From: UBA7446 sp965656545
Lineage (GTDB): Bacteria > Bacteroidota > Bacteroidia > Flavobacteriales > Flavobacteriaceae
DNA length: 64,000 nucleotides
Direction: 5' to 3'
NCBI GenBank assembly: GCA_965656545.1
Contig: CBFHKZ010000005.1
Span: forward strand, 62,001-126,000
The position numbers and the translations under genes were made by a program. Each line of letters starts with the position of its first letter. Position 1 is the stretch's first letter. Shown here piece by piece: positions 17,469 to 25,920 of the stretch. Under the pieces are notes generated by a model. That model was not told the origin of the DNA and did no database searches. It saw only the letters and a program-made list of their open reading frames with translations.

Positions 17469-18827
17469 CTAAAAGCCTAAAATGACTTTGGCAATATAGA
17501 AGAATAGGAAAATGCCAAAAATATCGTTGCTTGTTGTGATAAAAGGTCCCGTGGCTATGGCCGGGTCAATATTGTTACGGTCTAGAATGATGGGCACAAA
17601 AGTTCCAACAAGTGCAGAGACCACAATTACGCACAGCATGGACAAGGCTATGGTAAGGCTAACGGAAGTTTCAAGCCCAGTGAAATACCCAAATATCAAT
17701 AAGAGTGTGCTTAAGGCAATTCCGTTGATAAGGCTAAGCCCCACTTCTTTCATCAACCGATTAAACAGGCTTCCTTTTACAATATCATTTGCCAAACCTT
17801 GAACAATAATAGCAGAGGACTGAACCCCGACATTTCCTGCCATTGCCGCGATAAGCGGCGTAAAGAAGAAAAGTGTTTTATAGGATGGATGTTGCATTAC
17901 TTGCTCAAAGCCTTCCAAAATAAACACACTGCCCAAGCCTCCAAAAAGCCCTAAAATCAACCATGGCAAACGCGCACGTGTCAGCTCAAAGATGCTGTCA
18001 TCAGCTTCTACGTCAGAAGCAATACCAGCAGCCAATTGGTAGTCTTTGTCTGCTTCTTCTTTGATAAAATCTACAATATCATCAATCGTAATTCTTCCGA
18101 GTAATTTCTTTTCGTCATCGACAACGGGAACCGCCTCCAAATCGTATTTAGCCATAAGCTTAGCCACTTCTTCGCCTTGTTCGCTGATATTGACATAATC
18201 AACCTTAGGGATATAAACGCTTTTGACCTTGGCCTTGTCGTTTGCAGTAAGTAAGTCTTTTAGCGATAGCCGGCCTATCAGTTTATTTTCATCGTCAACT
18301 ACATAAATGGAATGTACTCTTTTGACTTCTGAGGCTTGTGTTCGCATTTCGCGCACACATTTGGTAACCGTCCAGTTCTCATTGACTTTGACCAATTCTT
18401 TTGCCATCAAACCACCTGCCGAGTCTTCGTCATAGGCAAGTAGTTCTTGAATGTCTTGCGCCCGCCCATCGTCTTCTATTTGCGCAATTACCGCGGCTTG
18501 TCGCTCTTCGGGTAGTTTTGCAATCAAATCCACCGCATCATCGGTATCCAACTCCTCTACTTCTTCGGCAATTTCCTTTACCGAGAGCAATTCAAGTATG
18601 GATTCTCGAATGTCTTCGTCAACTTCTGTTAATACATCTGAAGTTGTTTCAGAATCGAGTAGTTTAATTAAATAAACACCCTCATCAATGGAGAGTTCGT
18701 CAACCACTTCGGCTAAATCGGCATAGTGGTATTCACCAGCGCGTTTTTTTAATGCATTGGCATTGCGCTGCTCAATGTCGCTTTTGAATTGCGATAGGAT
18801 TTCGTCATTGAGTTGAAAGGGTGTCAT
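17469..18827 (-). CDS. mgtE: Magnesium transporter MgtE
   Basis: Mg2+ channel of 452 aa. An N-terminal superhelical MgtE_N domain (LSIDEGVYLIKLLD to LLAYDEDSAGGLM) is followed by two CBS domains (about 135-255) that sense cytosolic Mg2+, a linker helix and about five membrane helices that form the pore; the region PLIAAMAGNVGVQSSAI is the conserved ion-selectivity segment. It overlaps the rsmA 3' end by 23 nt and is followed after 1 nt by the dehydrogenase gene. Confidence 0.94.
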   Translation of the reverse strand: MTPFQLNDEILSQFKSDIEQRNANALKKRAGEYHYADLAEVVDELSIDEGVYLIKLLDSETTSDVLTEVDEDIRESILELLSVKEIAEEVEELDTDDAVDLIAKLPEERQAAVIAQIEDDGRAQDIQELLAYDEDSAGGLMAKELVKVNENWTVTKCVREMRTQASEVKRVHSIYVVDDENKLIGRLSLKDLLTANDKAKVKSVYIPKVDYVNISEQGEEVAKLMAKYDLEAVPVVDDEKKLLGRITIDDIVDFIKEEADKDYQLAAGIASDVEADDSIFELTRARLPWLILGLFGGLGSVFILEGFEQVMQHPSYKTLFFFTPLIAAMAGNVGVQSSAIIVQGLANDIVKGSLFNRLMKEVGLSLINGIALSTLLLIFGYFTGLETSVSLTIALSMLCVIVVSALVGTFVPIILDRNNIDPAIATGPFITTSNDIFGIFLFFYIAKVILGF

Positions 18828-19587
18828 CAGCTATTTTTTGAGTCAACAATATAAATTCCGATACACCCAAGCGCTCTGGGCGTTCATCAAAGATACTATC
18901 TTCTTTTAAACTAGCCGAAAGCCCAAAGGATTTTAGGCTATTACGCAAGGTTTTTCGACGTTGTTGAAAGGCTGTTTTGACAACGCTAAAAAAGAGTTTA
19001 TCGTCACAAGGCAATGCATAGTCCGCCTTACGCTTCAGACGAATAACAGCAGAAGCTACTTTTGGAGGTGGGTCAAAAACAAACCGCGACACATTAAATA
19101 GGTATTCTGTCTCGAAGAAGGCTTGCGTTAATACCGACAAAATGCCATAGGCTTTACTACCCGGTTTTTCACAGATACGCGCTGCAACTTCTTTCTGAAA
19201 CATACCCGCAAATTCGGGTACTCGTGTTCGTTGCTCAATTACGCGGAATAAAATTTGACTCGAAATATTATAGGGAAAGTTTCCAATAACAGCTACCTGC
19301 GCATCAAAATGATCGGCAAGTGCCATTTTTAAAAAATCACCTTCTAAGATACGGTCTTCTAATTGGCTGAAATGAGATTTGAGGTAATCTACAGATTCGG
19401 TATCGATTTCAACTACATGTGTGGTAAATGGCTTTTCCAGTAGGTATTGGGTAAGTACGCCCATGCCGGGTCCAACTTCAAGCACATGCTGATAGCCCTC
19501 TCCAGAGAGGGTATCGGCAATGTTTTGCGCAATGTTTAGGTCGGTTAAAAAGTGTTGTCCGAGGTATTTTTTTGGGCGAACACTCAT
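18805..19587 (-). CDS. rsmA: 16S rRNA (adenine-N6,N6) dimethyltransferase
   Basis: KsgA/RsmA, 260 aa, dimethylates two adenosines near the 3' end of 16S rRNA during small-subunit assembly. The start MSVRPKKYLGQHFL is the family N-terminus, which fixes the ATG at 19587 although the frame is open upstream. The SAM-binding motif is VGPGMGVLT and the catalytic motif is GNFPYNISS. The start overlaps the stop of the DUF4286 gene in an ATGA arrangement, and the 3' end overlaps mgtE by 23 nt. Confidence 0.95.
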   Translation of the reverse strand: MSVRPKKYLGQHFLTDLNIAQNIADTLSGEGYQHVLEVGPGMGVLTQYLLEKPFTTHVVEIDTESVDYLKSHFSQLEDRILEGDFLKMALADHFDAQVAVIGNFPYNISSQILFRVIEQRTRVPEFAGMFQKEVAARICEKPGSKAYGILSVLTQAFFETEYLFNVSRFVFDPPPKVASAVIRLKRKADYALPCDDKLFFSVVKTAFQQRRKTLRNSLKSFGLSASLKEDSIFDERPERLGVSEFILLTQKIADDTLSTQ

Positions 19588-19901
19588 GCGTATGACTTCA
19601 AAAACTCCAAACGACTGGCAAAAGCCACCCAGTCTTGAGGAAATACACGATATAGTTTTTGCAGCACGAGTTGATGCCCTATTTCGTTTACCCAACGCAA
19701 GTGTTCGGGCTCTGCACAATAGAACTGCATGCTAAACGTGGTTCCCTTGATTTGTTCAACCCCATCCACAAACTCGACACGCAACAAGTCTATTTGTTGT
19801 ACGTTTTTGGCAATTTCGGGCAGCAACTCTTTGTCAACATGTGTTGCCCAATCTTTTTCAATATTAGGCTCAACAATAAAGGTGATGTTGTAAATCTGCA
19901 T
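19584..19901 (-). CDS. DUF4286 family protein
   Basis: A 105-aa protein that starts MQIYNITFIVE and matches the small DUF4286 family known from Bacteroidota; the function is unknown to me. An alternating strand-helix pattern with a ferredoxin-like look (VEPNIEKDWATHV, then a strand with LLRV) is visible. I chose the ATG at 19901: it is 1 nt after the serS stop, as expected inside this tightly packed operon, and the upstream extension would overlap serS. It overlaps rsmA by 4 nt. Confidence 0.8.
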   Translation of the reverse strand: MQIYNITFIVEPNIEKDWATHVDKELLPEIAKNVQQIDLLRVEFVDGVEQIKGTTFSMQFYCAEPEHLRWVNEIGHQLVLQKLYRVFPQDWVAFASRLEFLKSYA

Positions 19902-19902
19902 A

Positions 19903-21174
19903 TCAGTTGATGATGTCAAAACCAGTGTAGGGCACAAGTACTTTTGGTATGTGTATGCCATCAGATTTTTGATGGTTTTCCAGCAGTCCTGCTACAATAC
20001 GCGGTAGTGCAAGCGCACTTCCGTTGAGCGTATGCGCCAGTTGTTTTTTGCCGTCTTTCCCTTTGTAGCGTAGTTTTAATCTATTGGCTTGAAAGGATTC
20101 AAAATTGGAAACAGAACTCACTTCCAGCCAGCGATTTTGGGCTGTAGAAAACACCTCAAAATCATAGGTTAGGGCAGCGGTAAATCCAAGGTCGCCTCCA
20201 CAAAGGCGAAGTATGCGGTAAGGCAAATCCAAAGAAGACAACAGCTTTCCTACATGATCTACCATTTCGTCCAAAGCCGCATAAGATTGTTCAGGATGCG
20301 ATATGCGAACCACTTCTACTTTGTCAAACTGATGCAGACGATTGAGCCCGCGAACATGCGCGCCGTAGCTCCCCGCTTCACGTCTAAAACATGGGGTATA
20401 GGCGGTGAGTTTAACAGGTAATTCGTCTTCTTGAATCAGGCTGTCACGGTATAGGTTTGTGACAGGCACCTCTGCAGTTGGAATTAGGTATAAGTCATCT
20501 TCTGTGACGTGATACATTTGACCCTCCTTATCTGGCAATTGCCCGGTGCCTAACCCAGATGCTTCATTTACCAAATGGGGTACTTGTACCTCGCCATAGC
20601 CAGCAGCGGTATTAAAGTCTAAGAAATAATTGATTAGTGCACGCTGTAGCTTGGCGCCTTTTCCAGTATAGACGGGAAATCCAGCACCTGTGATTTTTGC
20701 GCCCAATTCAAAGTCGATGAGCTTGTATTTTTTCGCCAATTCCCAATGCGGCAATGCGTTATCGTCTAAGCTTGGGATACTTCCTTTTTGAAAAACCTCT
20801 TCGTTGTCTTCATCAGAATTACCACTCGGAACACTTGGGTGTGGAATGTTGGGCAGTTGATAGAGCACTTCTTGTAACTGACTAGAGACTTCTTGAAGTT
20901 TGTCTTGAAGCTCTTTTGAACTGGCCTTGAGTGCAGCGGATTCTTGTTTTTTGGCAGCAGCTTCTTCACCAGCACCTTGTTTGAACAACTGACCAATTTC
21001 TTTGGCAATGGCATTGGCTTGCGCGAGGGTTTGGTCAAGCGTTGCTTGCGTAGCACGGCGTTCTTCGTCCAAGGACAGCAAGACCTTCAATTGCGGCGCT
21101 GCGTCAATGTTGCGTTTTTGCAACCCAGCCACCACTTGGTCAAAATGTTCACGAACGTGTGCAGGAATCAGCAT
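19903..21174 (-). CDS. serS: Seryl-tRNA synthetase
   Basis: Class II synthetase of 423 aa that charges tRNA-Ser and is also the entry to selenocysteine in some species. It has the long N-terminal antiparallel coiled coil (residues about 30-105), then the catalytic core with TAEVPVTNLYRD, motif 2 (TPCFRREAGSYG) and motif 3 (NGSALALPRIVAGLLE). Expected length for the family. The gene sits between ribF and DUF4286 with 11-nt and 1-nt spacers. Confidence 0.96.
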   Translation of the reverse strand: MLIPAHVREHFDQVVAGLQKRNIDAAPQLKVLLSLDEERRATQATLDQTLAQANAIAKEIGQLFKQGAGEEAAAKKQESAALKASSKELQDKLQEVSSQLQEVLYQLPNIPHPSVPSGNSDEDNEEVFQKGSIPSLDDNALPHWELAKKYKLIDFELGAKITGAGFPVYTGKGAKLQRALINYFLDFNTAAGYGEVQVPHLVNEASGLGTGQLPDKEGQMYHVTEDDLYLIPTAEVPVTNLYRDSLIQEDELPVKLTAYTPCFRREAGSYGAHVRGLNRLHQFDKVEVVRISHPEQSYAALDEMVDHVGKLLSSLDLPYRILRLCGGDLGFTAALTYDFEVFSTAQNRWLEVSSVSNFESFQANRLKLRYKGKDGKKQLAHTLNGSALALPRIVAGLLENHQKSDGIHIPKVLVPYTGFDIIN

Positions 21175-21185
21175 AATCGTATTTT

Positions 21186-22121
21186 TTACAAAGGTAAAGT
21201 TTTGTAGGCAGTCAGAATAAAATCCTTGTCTTTTTCCAACTGTTCTTGTAAGTCTGCCATAGAATCAAATCTTACTTCGTCTCTAATGCGGTCTAGCAAA
21301 GCCACTTGAATCCTTTGGTCATACAAGTTGCCAGACCAATCGATAACATGCACCTCTATGCTCTGTTGTTGGCCGTTTACTGTAGGATTTATGCCGATAT
21401 TCATCATGCCCAAATACCATTTGTTTTCTATGTTCACTTGTGCAGCGTAAACCCCTTTTTTAGGAATGATTTTATCTGAGTTATCAACCCAGATATTCGC
21501 TGTTGGAAACCCAATGGTTCTCCCTTTTTCTTGCCCTTTGACAACAGTTCCTGTTAGGGTAAAGGGATGACCTAAATAGGCGTTTGCAGTTGCGATATCG
21601 CCATCTGACAAAGCCGCCCTAATTTTGGTTGAGCTGATGGAAATATTATCCAATTGCTGGGCACTGATTTGGGTAACGCCAAAATCATAGATATTACCGA
21701 AATGTTCGAGATCGTCTACGGCAGCTGCCCTGTTTTTTCCAAACCGGTGGTTGTGGCCAATAAAAATTTCTTTGGTGTTGAGCTTGTCTAGTAGCATGGC
21801 TTCAACATATGCTGCGGCACTCAATTGTGAAAAGCTTTTTGTGAACGGATGTACTACCACATGATCGAGACCAAGACGCTCTAATGTAGCAGCACGTTCT
21901 TCTAATGTTTGAATGAGCGGCATGGGCGCATTGGGTTGAAGTACTTTCCTTGGATGTGGATCAAAAGTTAACAATACAGCAGCAAGCCCTGATTTTTTTG
22001 CCCTTTCCACCACTTGCATTATGATTTCTTGATGTCCCAAGTGTACGCCGTCAAACGTTCCAACAGTAACGATGGTCTTTTTTGAAGTTGAAAACGTGGC
22101 GCTATCTCTAATTATGCTCAT
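21186..22121 (-). CDS. ribF: Bifunctional riboflavin kinase / FAD synthetase
   Basis: RibF, 311 aa, converts riboflavin to FMN and then FAD. The N-terminal nucleotidyltransferase domain shows GTFDGVHLGHQ and the FIGHNHRFGKNR segment; the C-terminal kinase domain shows GQEKGRTIGFPTANI and GVYAAQV. The ATG overlaps the pth stop by 4 nt, so translation is probably coupled. It precedes serS by 11 nt. Confidence 0.95.
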   Translation of the reverse strand: MSIIRDSATFSTSKKTIVTVGTFDGVHLGHQEIIMQVVERAKKSGLAAVLLTFDPHPRKVLQPNAPMPLIQTLEERAATLERLGLDHVVVHPFTKSFSQLSAAAYVEAMLLDKLNTKEIFIGHNHRFGKNRAAAVDDLEHFGNIYDFGVTQISAQQLDNISISSTKIRAALSDGDIATANAYLGHPFTLTGTVVKGQEKGRTIGFPTANIWVDNSDKIIPKKGVYAAQVNIENKWYLGMMNIGINPTVNGQQQSIEVHVIDWSGNLYDQRIQVALLDRIRDEVRFDSMADLQEQLEKDKDFILTAYKTLPL

Positions 22122-22750
22122 GCGGGGTCTAGGGCATTTCCATTAAACGTATTCATGGCATTTGACGCACCATCACTTACAAAAGACAAACTTGCTTGCG
22201 CTGCTTTGTCTACACCAAAGGGAAGTAGCTTTGCTTCGTCTGCGGCCCAGGGTTGCAAAACAAAATCAACTTGCCTGCCCCTGCCAAAAGCCGAGCCAAT
22301 CCCAAAACGCAGTCTTGCATAGGCTGTTGTGTTCAATTGGTCGCAGATATCTTGTAGGCCGTTGTGCCCCCCAGCAGATCCTTTTTGTCGCATTCTCAGG
22401 GTTCCGAAGTCCAAGTGGATGTCGTCTGTGATGACCAATACATTTTTTAGGGGAATGTTTTTTTGTTTCAACCAGTAGCGCACGGCTTTGCCGCTTCTGT
22501 TCATAAAGGTACTTGGCTTTAATAGGTAAACTGTTTTTCCTTTATGCTTGAAATGAGCTAGGTCGCCCAAGCGCAGGGTTTCGAAACGGACTTCTTTATG
22601 TTTGGCTACTTGGTCAAGCACTTCAAAACCGATGTTGTGCCGGGTACCGCTGTATTCGGAACCTATGTTGCCCAAACCAACAAGTAAGTAAGATTTCATA
22701 GCCGTTTCATTTTTTTTGGCTGATGAAAAAAAAGGAATGCGAAGTTTCAT
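22118..22750 (-). CDS. pth: Peptidyl-tRNA hydrolase
   Basis: Pth, 210 aa, releases peptides from peptidyl-tRNAs that drop off ribosomes. Core motifs: VGLGNIG at 24-30, the TRHNIGF segment with the catalytic His, FMNRSGKAV and DDIHLDFG. The first 17 residues (basic, MKLRIPFFSSAKK) precede the family core; a second Met at 18 could be the real start. A terminator separates it from rplY upstream, so it probably starts a new transcription unit with ribF, serS and the genes that follow. Confidence 0.94.
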   Translation of the reverse strand: MKLRIPFFSSAKKNETAMKSYLLVGLGNIGSEYSGTRHNIGFEVLDQVAKHKEVRFETLRLGDLAHFKHKGKTVYLLKPSTFMNRSGKAVRYWLKQKNIPLKNVLVITDDIHLDFGTLRMRQKGSAGGHNGLQDICDQLNTTAYARLRFGIGSAFGRGRQVDFVLQPWAADEAKLLPFGVDKAAQASLSFVSDGASNAMNTFNGNALDPA

Positions 22751-22761
22751 CAGTGTAAAAA

Positions 22762-22797
22762 TAAAAAAAGCATCCCAGTGTTTCGTAGGATGCTTTT
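22762..22797 (-). terminator. Rho-independent terminator after rplY
   Basis: Ten-bp stem: AAAAGCATCC (22766-22775) pairs with GGATGCTTTT (22788-22797), with a 12-nt loop. On the minus strand the stem is followed by a run of T, so it ends the prs-rplY transcript. Confidence 0.75.
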
Positions 22798-22818
22798 AAA
22801 AAATTGATTTATTTCGAT

Positions 22819-23472
22819 CTATTCTTCTGCAGAAGCGCCTCCTTCAGTACTTCCTTCAGCACCTTCTTCAGCTCCTTCAGCACCTTCTTCAGCACCTTCC
22901 ACTTCGTTTTCAACCTTAAGGGAAACTCTAGATGTACGCACTTGACATATAACAGTGTTGTCTGGGTGTAAGAATTTGAATTTTTCGTCAGCTACTTGTG
23001 TAACATACAGCTTGTCTCCAAGTTCAAGTTCAGAAATATCTGCTTCGATAGTGTCTGGCAAATCGGCTGGTAAAGCACGCACTCTAAGCTTACGCTTGTT
23101 ACGACTTAATACCCCACCTGAGTTAAGCACACCTGGCGCTGCTCCTTTAATTACAACAGGAATATTCATAGAAACTTCCTTGTCGTCAAATAATTGATAA
23201 AAGTCAATGTGTAGAATTTTATCAGAAACAGGGTGAAACTGAATGTCCTGCAAAATGGCATTAAACGTTCCGTTATCGCCTAGGTCGATAACCACCGTAT
23301 GCGCATTAGGAGTATATACAAGCTTGGCAAACGCTCTTTCGTCTGCAGCAAAGTGTACTGGCGCTTCCCCTCCGTATAATACGCAAGGAACCTCTCCAGC
23401 ATTACGTAGGGCTTTGGTAGCTACCTTGCCCACGCTTTCTCTTTTAGATCCGTTGATGGTAATTGATTTCAT
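22819..23472 (-). CDS. rplY: 50S ribosomal protein L25/Ctc with Glu-Gly-Ala tail
   Basis: A 217-aa long-form L25 (TL5/CTC type) that binds 5S rRNA. The N-terminal L25 domain covers about 1-92, the TL5 C-terminal domain about 100-185 (ALPADLPDTIEADISELELGDKLYV). The final 30 residues form a low-complexity acidic tail built from a 7-residue EGAEEGA unit, encoded by a 21-bp tandem repeat. Directly downstream of prs (12-nt spacer); this pair is common in bacteria. A terminator follows. Confidence 0.95.
   Translation of the reverse strand: MKSITINGSKRESVGKVATKALRNAGEVPCVLYGGEAPVHFAADERAFAKLVYTPNAHTVVIDLGDNGTFNAILQDIQFHPVSDKILHIDFYQLFDDKEVSMNIPVVIKGAAPGVLNSGGVLSRNKRKLRVRALPADLPDTIEADISELELGDKLYVTQVADEKFKFLHPDNTVICQVRTSRVSLKVENEVEGAEEGAEGAEEGAEGSTEGGASAEE
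22853..22894 (-). repeat. Two tandem 21-bp repeats coding for the rplY tail
   Basis: Two near-identical 21-bp units (22853-22873 and 22874-22894; they differ only in the last base) within rplY, each coding for seven residues of the acidic Glu/Gly/Ala tail. A likely site of in-frame length variation. Confidence 0.8.
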
Positions 23473-23484
23473 ATTTATTATTTA

Positions 23485-24426
23485 TTACATGATAAATTTG
23501 CCTGAGATAGACTCGTTATGATGCACATTATACATCACTTCAGCAAACAATTGAGCACAGCTCAATACTTTAATTTTTTTACTCTTTTTCGCAAGCGGTA
23601 TAGAGTCCGTTACGATAAGTTCAGATAATTGTGACGCCTCAACACGTTCGTAGGCTTCGCCCGAAAGTAGCGGGTGTGTACAGACTGCGCGTACGCTCTT
23701 GGCGCCGCGTTCCACCATAAGGTCAGCTGCGCGCGTAAGCGTGCCTGCCGTATCCACCATATCGTCTACCAACACAACGTTTTTACCTTTTACATCTCCA
23801 ATGAGTTCCATATGAGAAATGATGTTGGCTTTTTTGCGTTGCTTGTAACAGATCACAACATCACTTTCCAAAAACCTCGAATAGGCATATGCTCTTTTTG
23901 AACCGCCCATATCGGGTGAGGCTATGGTAAGGTTATCAAGCTTTAATGACTTGAGGTATGGTAAAAACAGGGAGGATGCAAATAAATGATCTACGGGTTT
24001 TTCAAAGAACCCTTGAATTTGATCGGCGTGCAAATCCATGGTGATGATGCGAGTAGCACCCGCTGTTTCCAACAACTTGGCTACTAATTTAGCGCCTATT
24101 GGAACCCTTGGCTTGTCTTTGCGGTCTTGTCTTGCCCAACCAAAATAAGGCATCACGGCAGTAATATGTCGCGCAGAAGCACGTTTTGCCGCATCTAACA
24201 TCAGTAACATTTCCATCAGATTATCCGAAGTGGGGTTGGTGGAACCTATAATAAATATACGTGAGCCACGTACCGATTCTTCAAAAGAAGGTTGGTATTC
24301 ACCATCGCTATAGCGGGTGAATAAAACGTTGCCCATAGGTATGCCGTACTGCTTGGCAATTTCCTTAGCAAGGGTCTTGGTTTGCGAGCACGCAAATATC
24401 TTCGATTCGATGGTTGTTTTTCCCAT
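23485..24426 (-). CDS. prs: Ribose-phosphate pyrophosphokinase
   Basis: PRPP synthetase, 313 aa, supplies PRPP for purine, pyrimidine, His, Trp and NAD synthesis. Motifs: TRYSDGEYQPSFEESVRG, MPYFGWARQDRK (ATP site), ITMDLHADQIQGFF and the PRPP loop VVLVDDMVDTAGTL. I set the start at the ATG at 24426 (MGKTTIESKIF); the 26-codon upstream extension would read across the -7 box at 24445-24452. It heads the prs-rplY operon and is divergent from tRNA-Leu(CAA). Confidence 0.95.
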   Translation of the reverse strand: MGKTTIESKIFACSQTKTLAKEIAKQYGIPMGNVLFTRYSDGEYQPSFEESVRGSRIFIIGSTNPTSDNLMEMLLMLDAAKRASARHITAVMPYFGWARQDRKDKPRVPIGAKLVAKLLETAGATRIITMDLHADQIQGFFEKPVDHLFASSLFLPYLKSLKLDNLTIASPDMGGSKRAYAYSRFLESDVVICYKQRKKANIISHMELIGDVKGKNVVLVDDMVDTAGTLTRAADLMVERGAKSVRAVCTHPLLSGEAYERVEASQLSELIVTDSIPLAKKSKKIKVLSCAQLFAEVMYNVHHNESISGKFIM

Positions 24427-24444
24427 AGTTTTTTGTGCGGGCTG

Positions 24445-24452
24445 CAAATGTA
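24445..24452 (-). promoter_or_regulatory. -7 promoter box of prs
   Basis: TACATTTG on the minus strand, perfect TAnnTTTG, 18 nt before the prs ATG. No good TTG at -33. Confidence 0.55.
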
Positions 24453-24493
24453 GGAATTTATTTGAGGCTGCATAAATGCTTGACCGTTTTTTC

Positions 24494-24525
24494 TTGGCAA
24501 GCATTAAAAATATTGGCTACATTTG
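24494..24525 (+). promoter_or_regulatory. Promoter of tRNA-Leu(CAA)
   Basis: TTG at 24494-24496, spacer 21 nt, -7 box TACATTTG at 24518-24525. The same spacing and box occur at the tRNA cluster at 58.8 kb. The predicted transcript starts near 24529, about 90 nt before the tRNA. Confidence 0.6.
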
Positions 24526-24617
24526 CCGTCCGTTTGCTTCTCGAAAAAGAGAAAAGTATTGGAAATCAGGTGTTGGTAAGCAGCAATTGCGCAGCATCAG
24601 AAACCAAATGACATAAT

Positions 24618-24699
24618 GCCTCGGTGGCGGAATTGGTAGACGCGCCGGATTCAAAATCCGGTTCTGCAAGGAGTGTGGGTTCGATTCCCACCCGAGGTA
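24618..24699 (+). tRNA. tRNA-Leu (anticodon CAA)
   Basis: Class II tRNA of 82 nt. Acceptor arms GCCTCGG and CCGAGGT pair, anticodon stem CCGGA/TCCGG holds loop TTCAAAA giving CAA at 34-36, then a long variable arm and a T-arm GTGGG-TTCGATT-CCCAC. The discriminator is A; CCA is not encoded. Confidence 0.96.
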
Positions 24700-24703
24700 C
24701 TTT

Positions 24704-24729
24704 AAACCCAGCGCAATGCGCTGGGTTTT
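24704..24729. terminator. Terminator between tRNA-Leu(CAA) and the convergent esterase gene
   Basis: Perfect 11-bp stem, AAACCCAGCGC (24704-24714) with GCGCTGGGTTT (24718-24728), triloop AAT, with A and T runs at both ends. It can work in both directions, for the tRNA and for the esterase gene ending at 24747. Confidence 0.8.
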
Positions 24730-24746
24730 CTGTATAAAAATATGCG

Positions 24747-25658
24747 TTACCGCAACCCATTTATATCATACTGCGACACAAAATTCCATATCAGCGTAGC
24801 AGTGTCTTGTCCCTGGAAGCTGGTTGTAAACCAATTGTGCCCACCGCCGATGTATTTGTAATGCGTTACGGTAACACCAGAATCCCCTTGATCATAAACA
24901 TACCGCTCAATGGTCATGCTGCCGTTGGTATCTGAATTGACTGTTGGTGAAGGGTTGGTGTTGTTAAATGCAATCCAATGGTTTAGGACTGTTTGTGTGC
25001 CGTTAAAATAGTTATTTCCGTTATAGGGCAGCGTGTCATCAGCGGTGCCGTGCAAGTGAATCACCGGCATGGGATGCGCAGGGGATGCCGTACAGTCGAG
25101 CATGGTGCCCGAAACAGAAGCCACGGCCGCAAAGATTTCACTCCTGTAGTTGGCAAGCCCATAGGCCATCATACCACCATTCGAATAGCCAGCAGCATAA
25201 ATGCGATTTTGGTCAATACTATAGGTGCTTGAAAGTTCGCTGACAAGGGCTGCTATAAAACCAAAATCGGCTGCATTGCTTTTGTTATCACCGCCATTGG
25301 GGCAGGTATTCCAATGTGGCGATCCATCCAAATTACTGCCTTGTGGATACACCAAAATAAAGTTCTCACTTTCGGCTAGTGTGCGCATGTCTGCATAAGC
25401 CATGTATTCGCTTGCATTTCCGCCAAAACCATGAAAATTAAACAGCAGTGGCAATGGGGTTGCACTGTCATAGGCACTGGGCACAAACAAAACATATTCG
25501 CGATTAAGACCGTTGTGCTCAAGGGTTAGGGCATTCTCATTCGCGGTGTTTGATCCTTTGCCATCGTCTTTGTCAACAACAATAACGGTATCCGTTTCGC
25601 TACATCCCTCGAAAAGGAAAACGATTATACATATTAAGGGTAAGATGCTTCTATTCAT
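24747..25658 (-). CDS. Secreted lipoprotein esterase, PHB-depolymerase/CE1-like
   Basis: Alpha/beta hydrolase of the LpqC / polyhydroxybutyrate depolymerase-like family, 303 aa. The signal peptide ends in lipobox FEGC, followed by a 25-residue acidic linker. The oxyanion strand reads LLFNFHGFGGN, the nucleophile Ser is in GYSNGGMM, the acid fits Asp in LHGTADDTLPY and the His is in GGGHNWF. Related enzymes cut feruloyl, acetyl or PHB esters; the substrate here is unknown. A nested hairpin lies 13-65 nt upstream of its start codon. Confidence 0.85.
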   Translation of the reverse strand: MNRSILPLICIIVFLFEGCSETDTVIVVDKDDGKGSNTANENALTLEHNGLNREYVLFVPSAYDSATPLPLLFNFHGFGGNASEYMAYADMRTLAESENFILVYPQGSNLDGSPHWNTCPNGGDNKSNAADFGFIAALVSELSSTYSIDQNRIYAAGYSNGGMMAYGLANYRSEIFAAVASVSGTMLDCTASPAHPMPVIHLHGTADDTLPYNGNNYFNGTQTVLNHWIAFNNTNPSPTVNSDTNGSMTIERYVYDQGDSGVTVTHYKYIGGGHNWFTTSFQGQDTATLIWNFVSQYDINGLR

Positions 25659-25670
25659 AACTTTAATCGA

Positions 25671-25723
25671 AAAGAATTCCTCGAGGCAGAGCCTCGAGGA
25701 TAGTTCGTTTCAAGAAATTCTTT
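25671..25723. repeat. Nested inverted repeat with AGA triloop
   Basis: Inner perfect 10-bp stem: arm TCCTCGAGGC (25678-25687), loop AGA, complementary arm 25691-25700. Outer arms AAAGAATT (25671-25678) and AATTCTTT (25716-25723) also pair. There is no T run, so it is not a classic terminator. It lies in the 5' region of the esterase gene and shares the AGA triloop with the hairpin at 58867-58887. The rest of the 262-nt gap between the esterase and the MBL gene shows no gene that I can support. Confidence 0.75.
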
Positions 25724-25920
25724 ATTGCAAGGTATGGTATTTAAGCAATTTTCGAAAAGGTGGGGGTTATATTTACATGCATCCGTGTTTCCGCTTTGAC
25801 TGTCGATAAATATGCTATATTTAGTGCTATAATCGACTTACCAAAAGCGAATGTTTTGCGCCATCACGAATGTCTCCTAGCTGCTGATTTTGGTATTTCT
25901 AAAACAAATAGCATCGCAAA

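Noticed and set aside
22845..22905. Repetitive DNA near the rplY 3' end, considered as an intergenic or regulatory repeat.
   Set aside because: It is in frame and codes for the acidic tail of L25, a common low-complexity feature.
25724..25920. Search of the esterase-MBL gap for a transposase remnant or small gene.
   Set aside because: Frames are short and unconserved in appearance; nothing beyond the nested hairpin could be supported.
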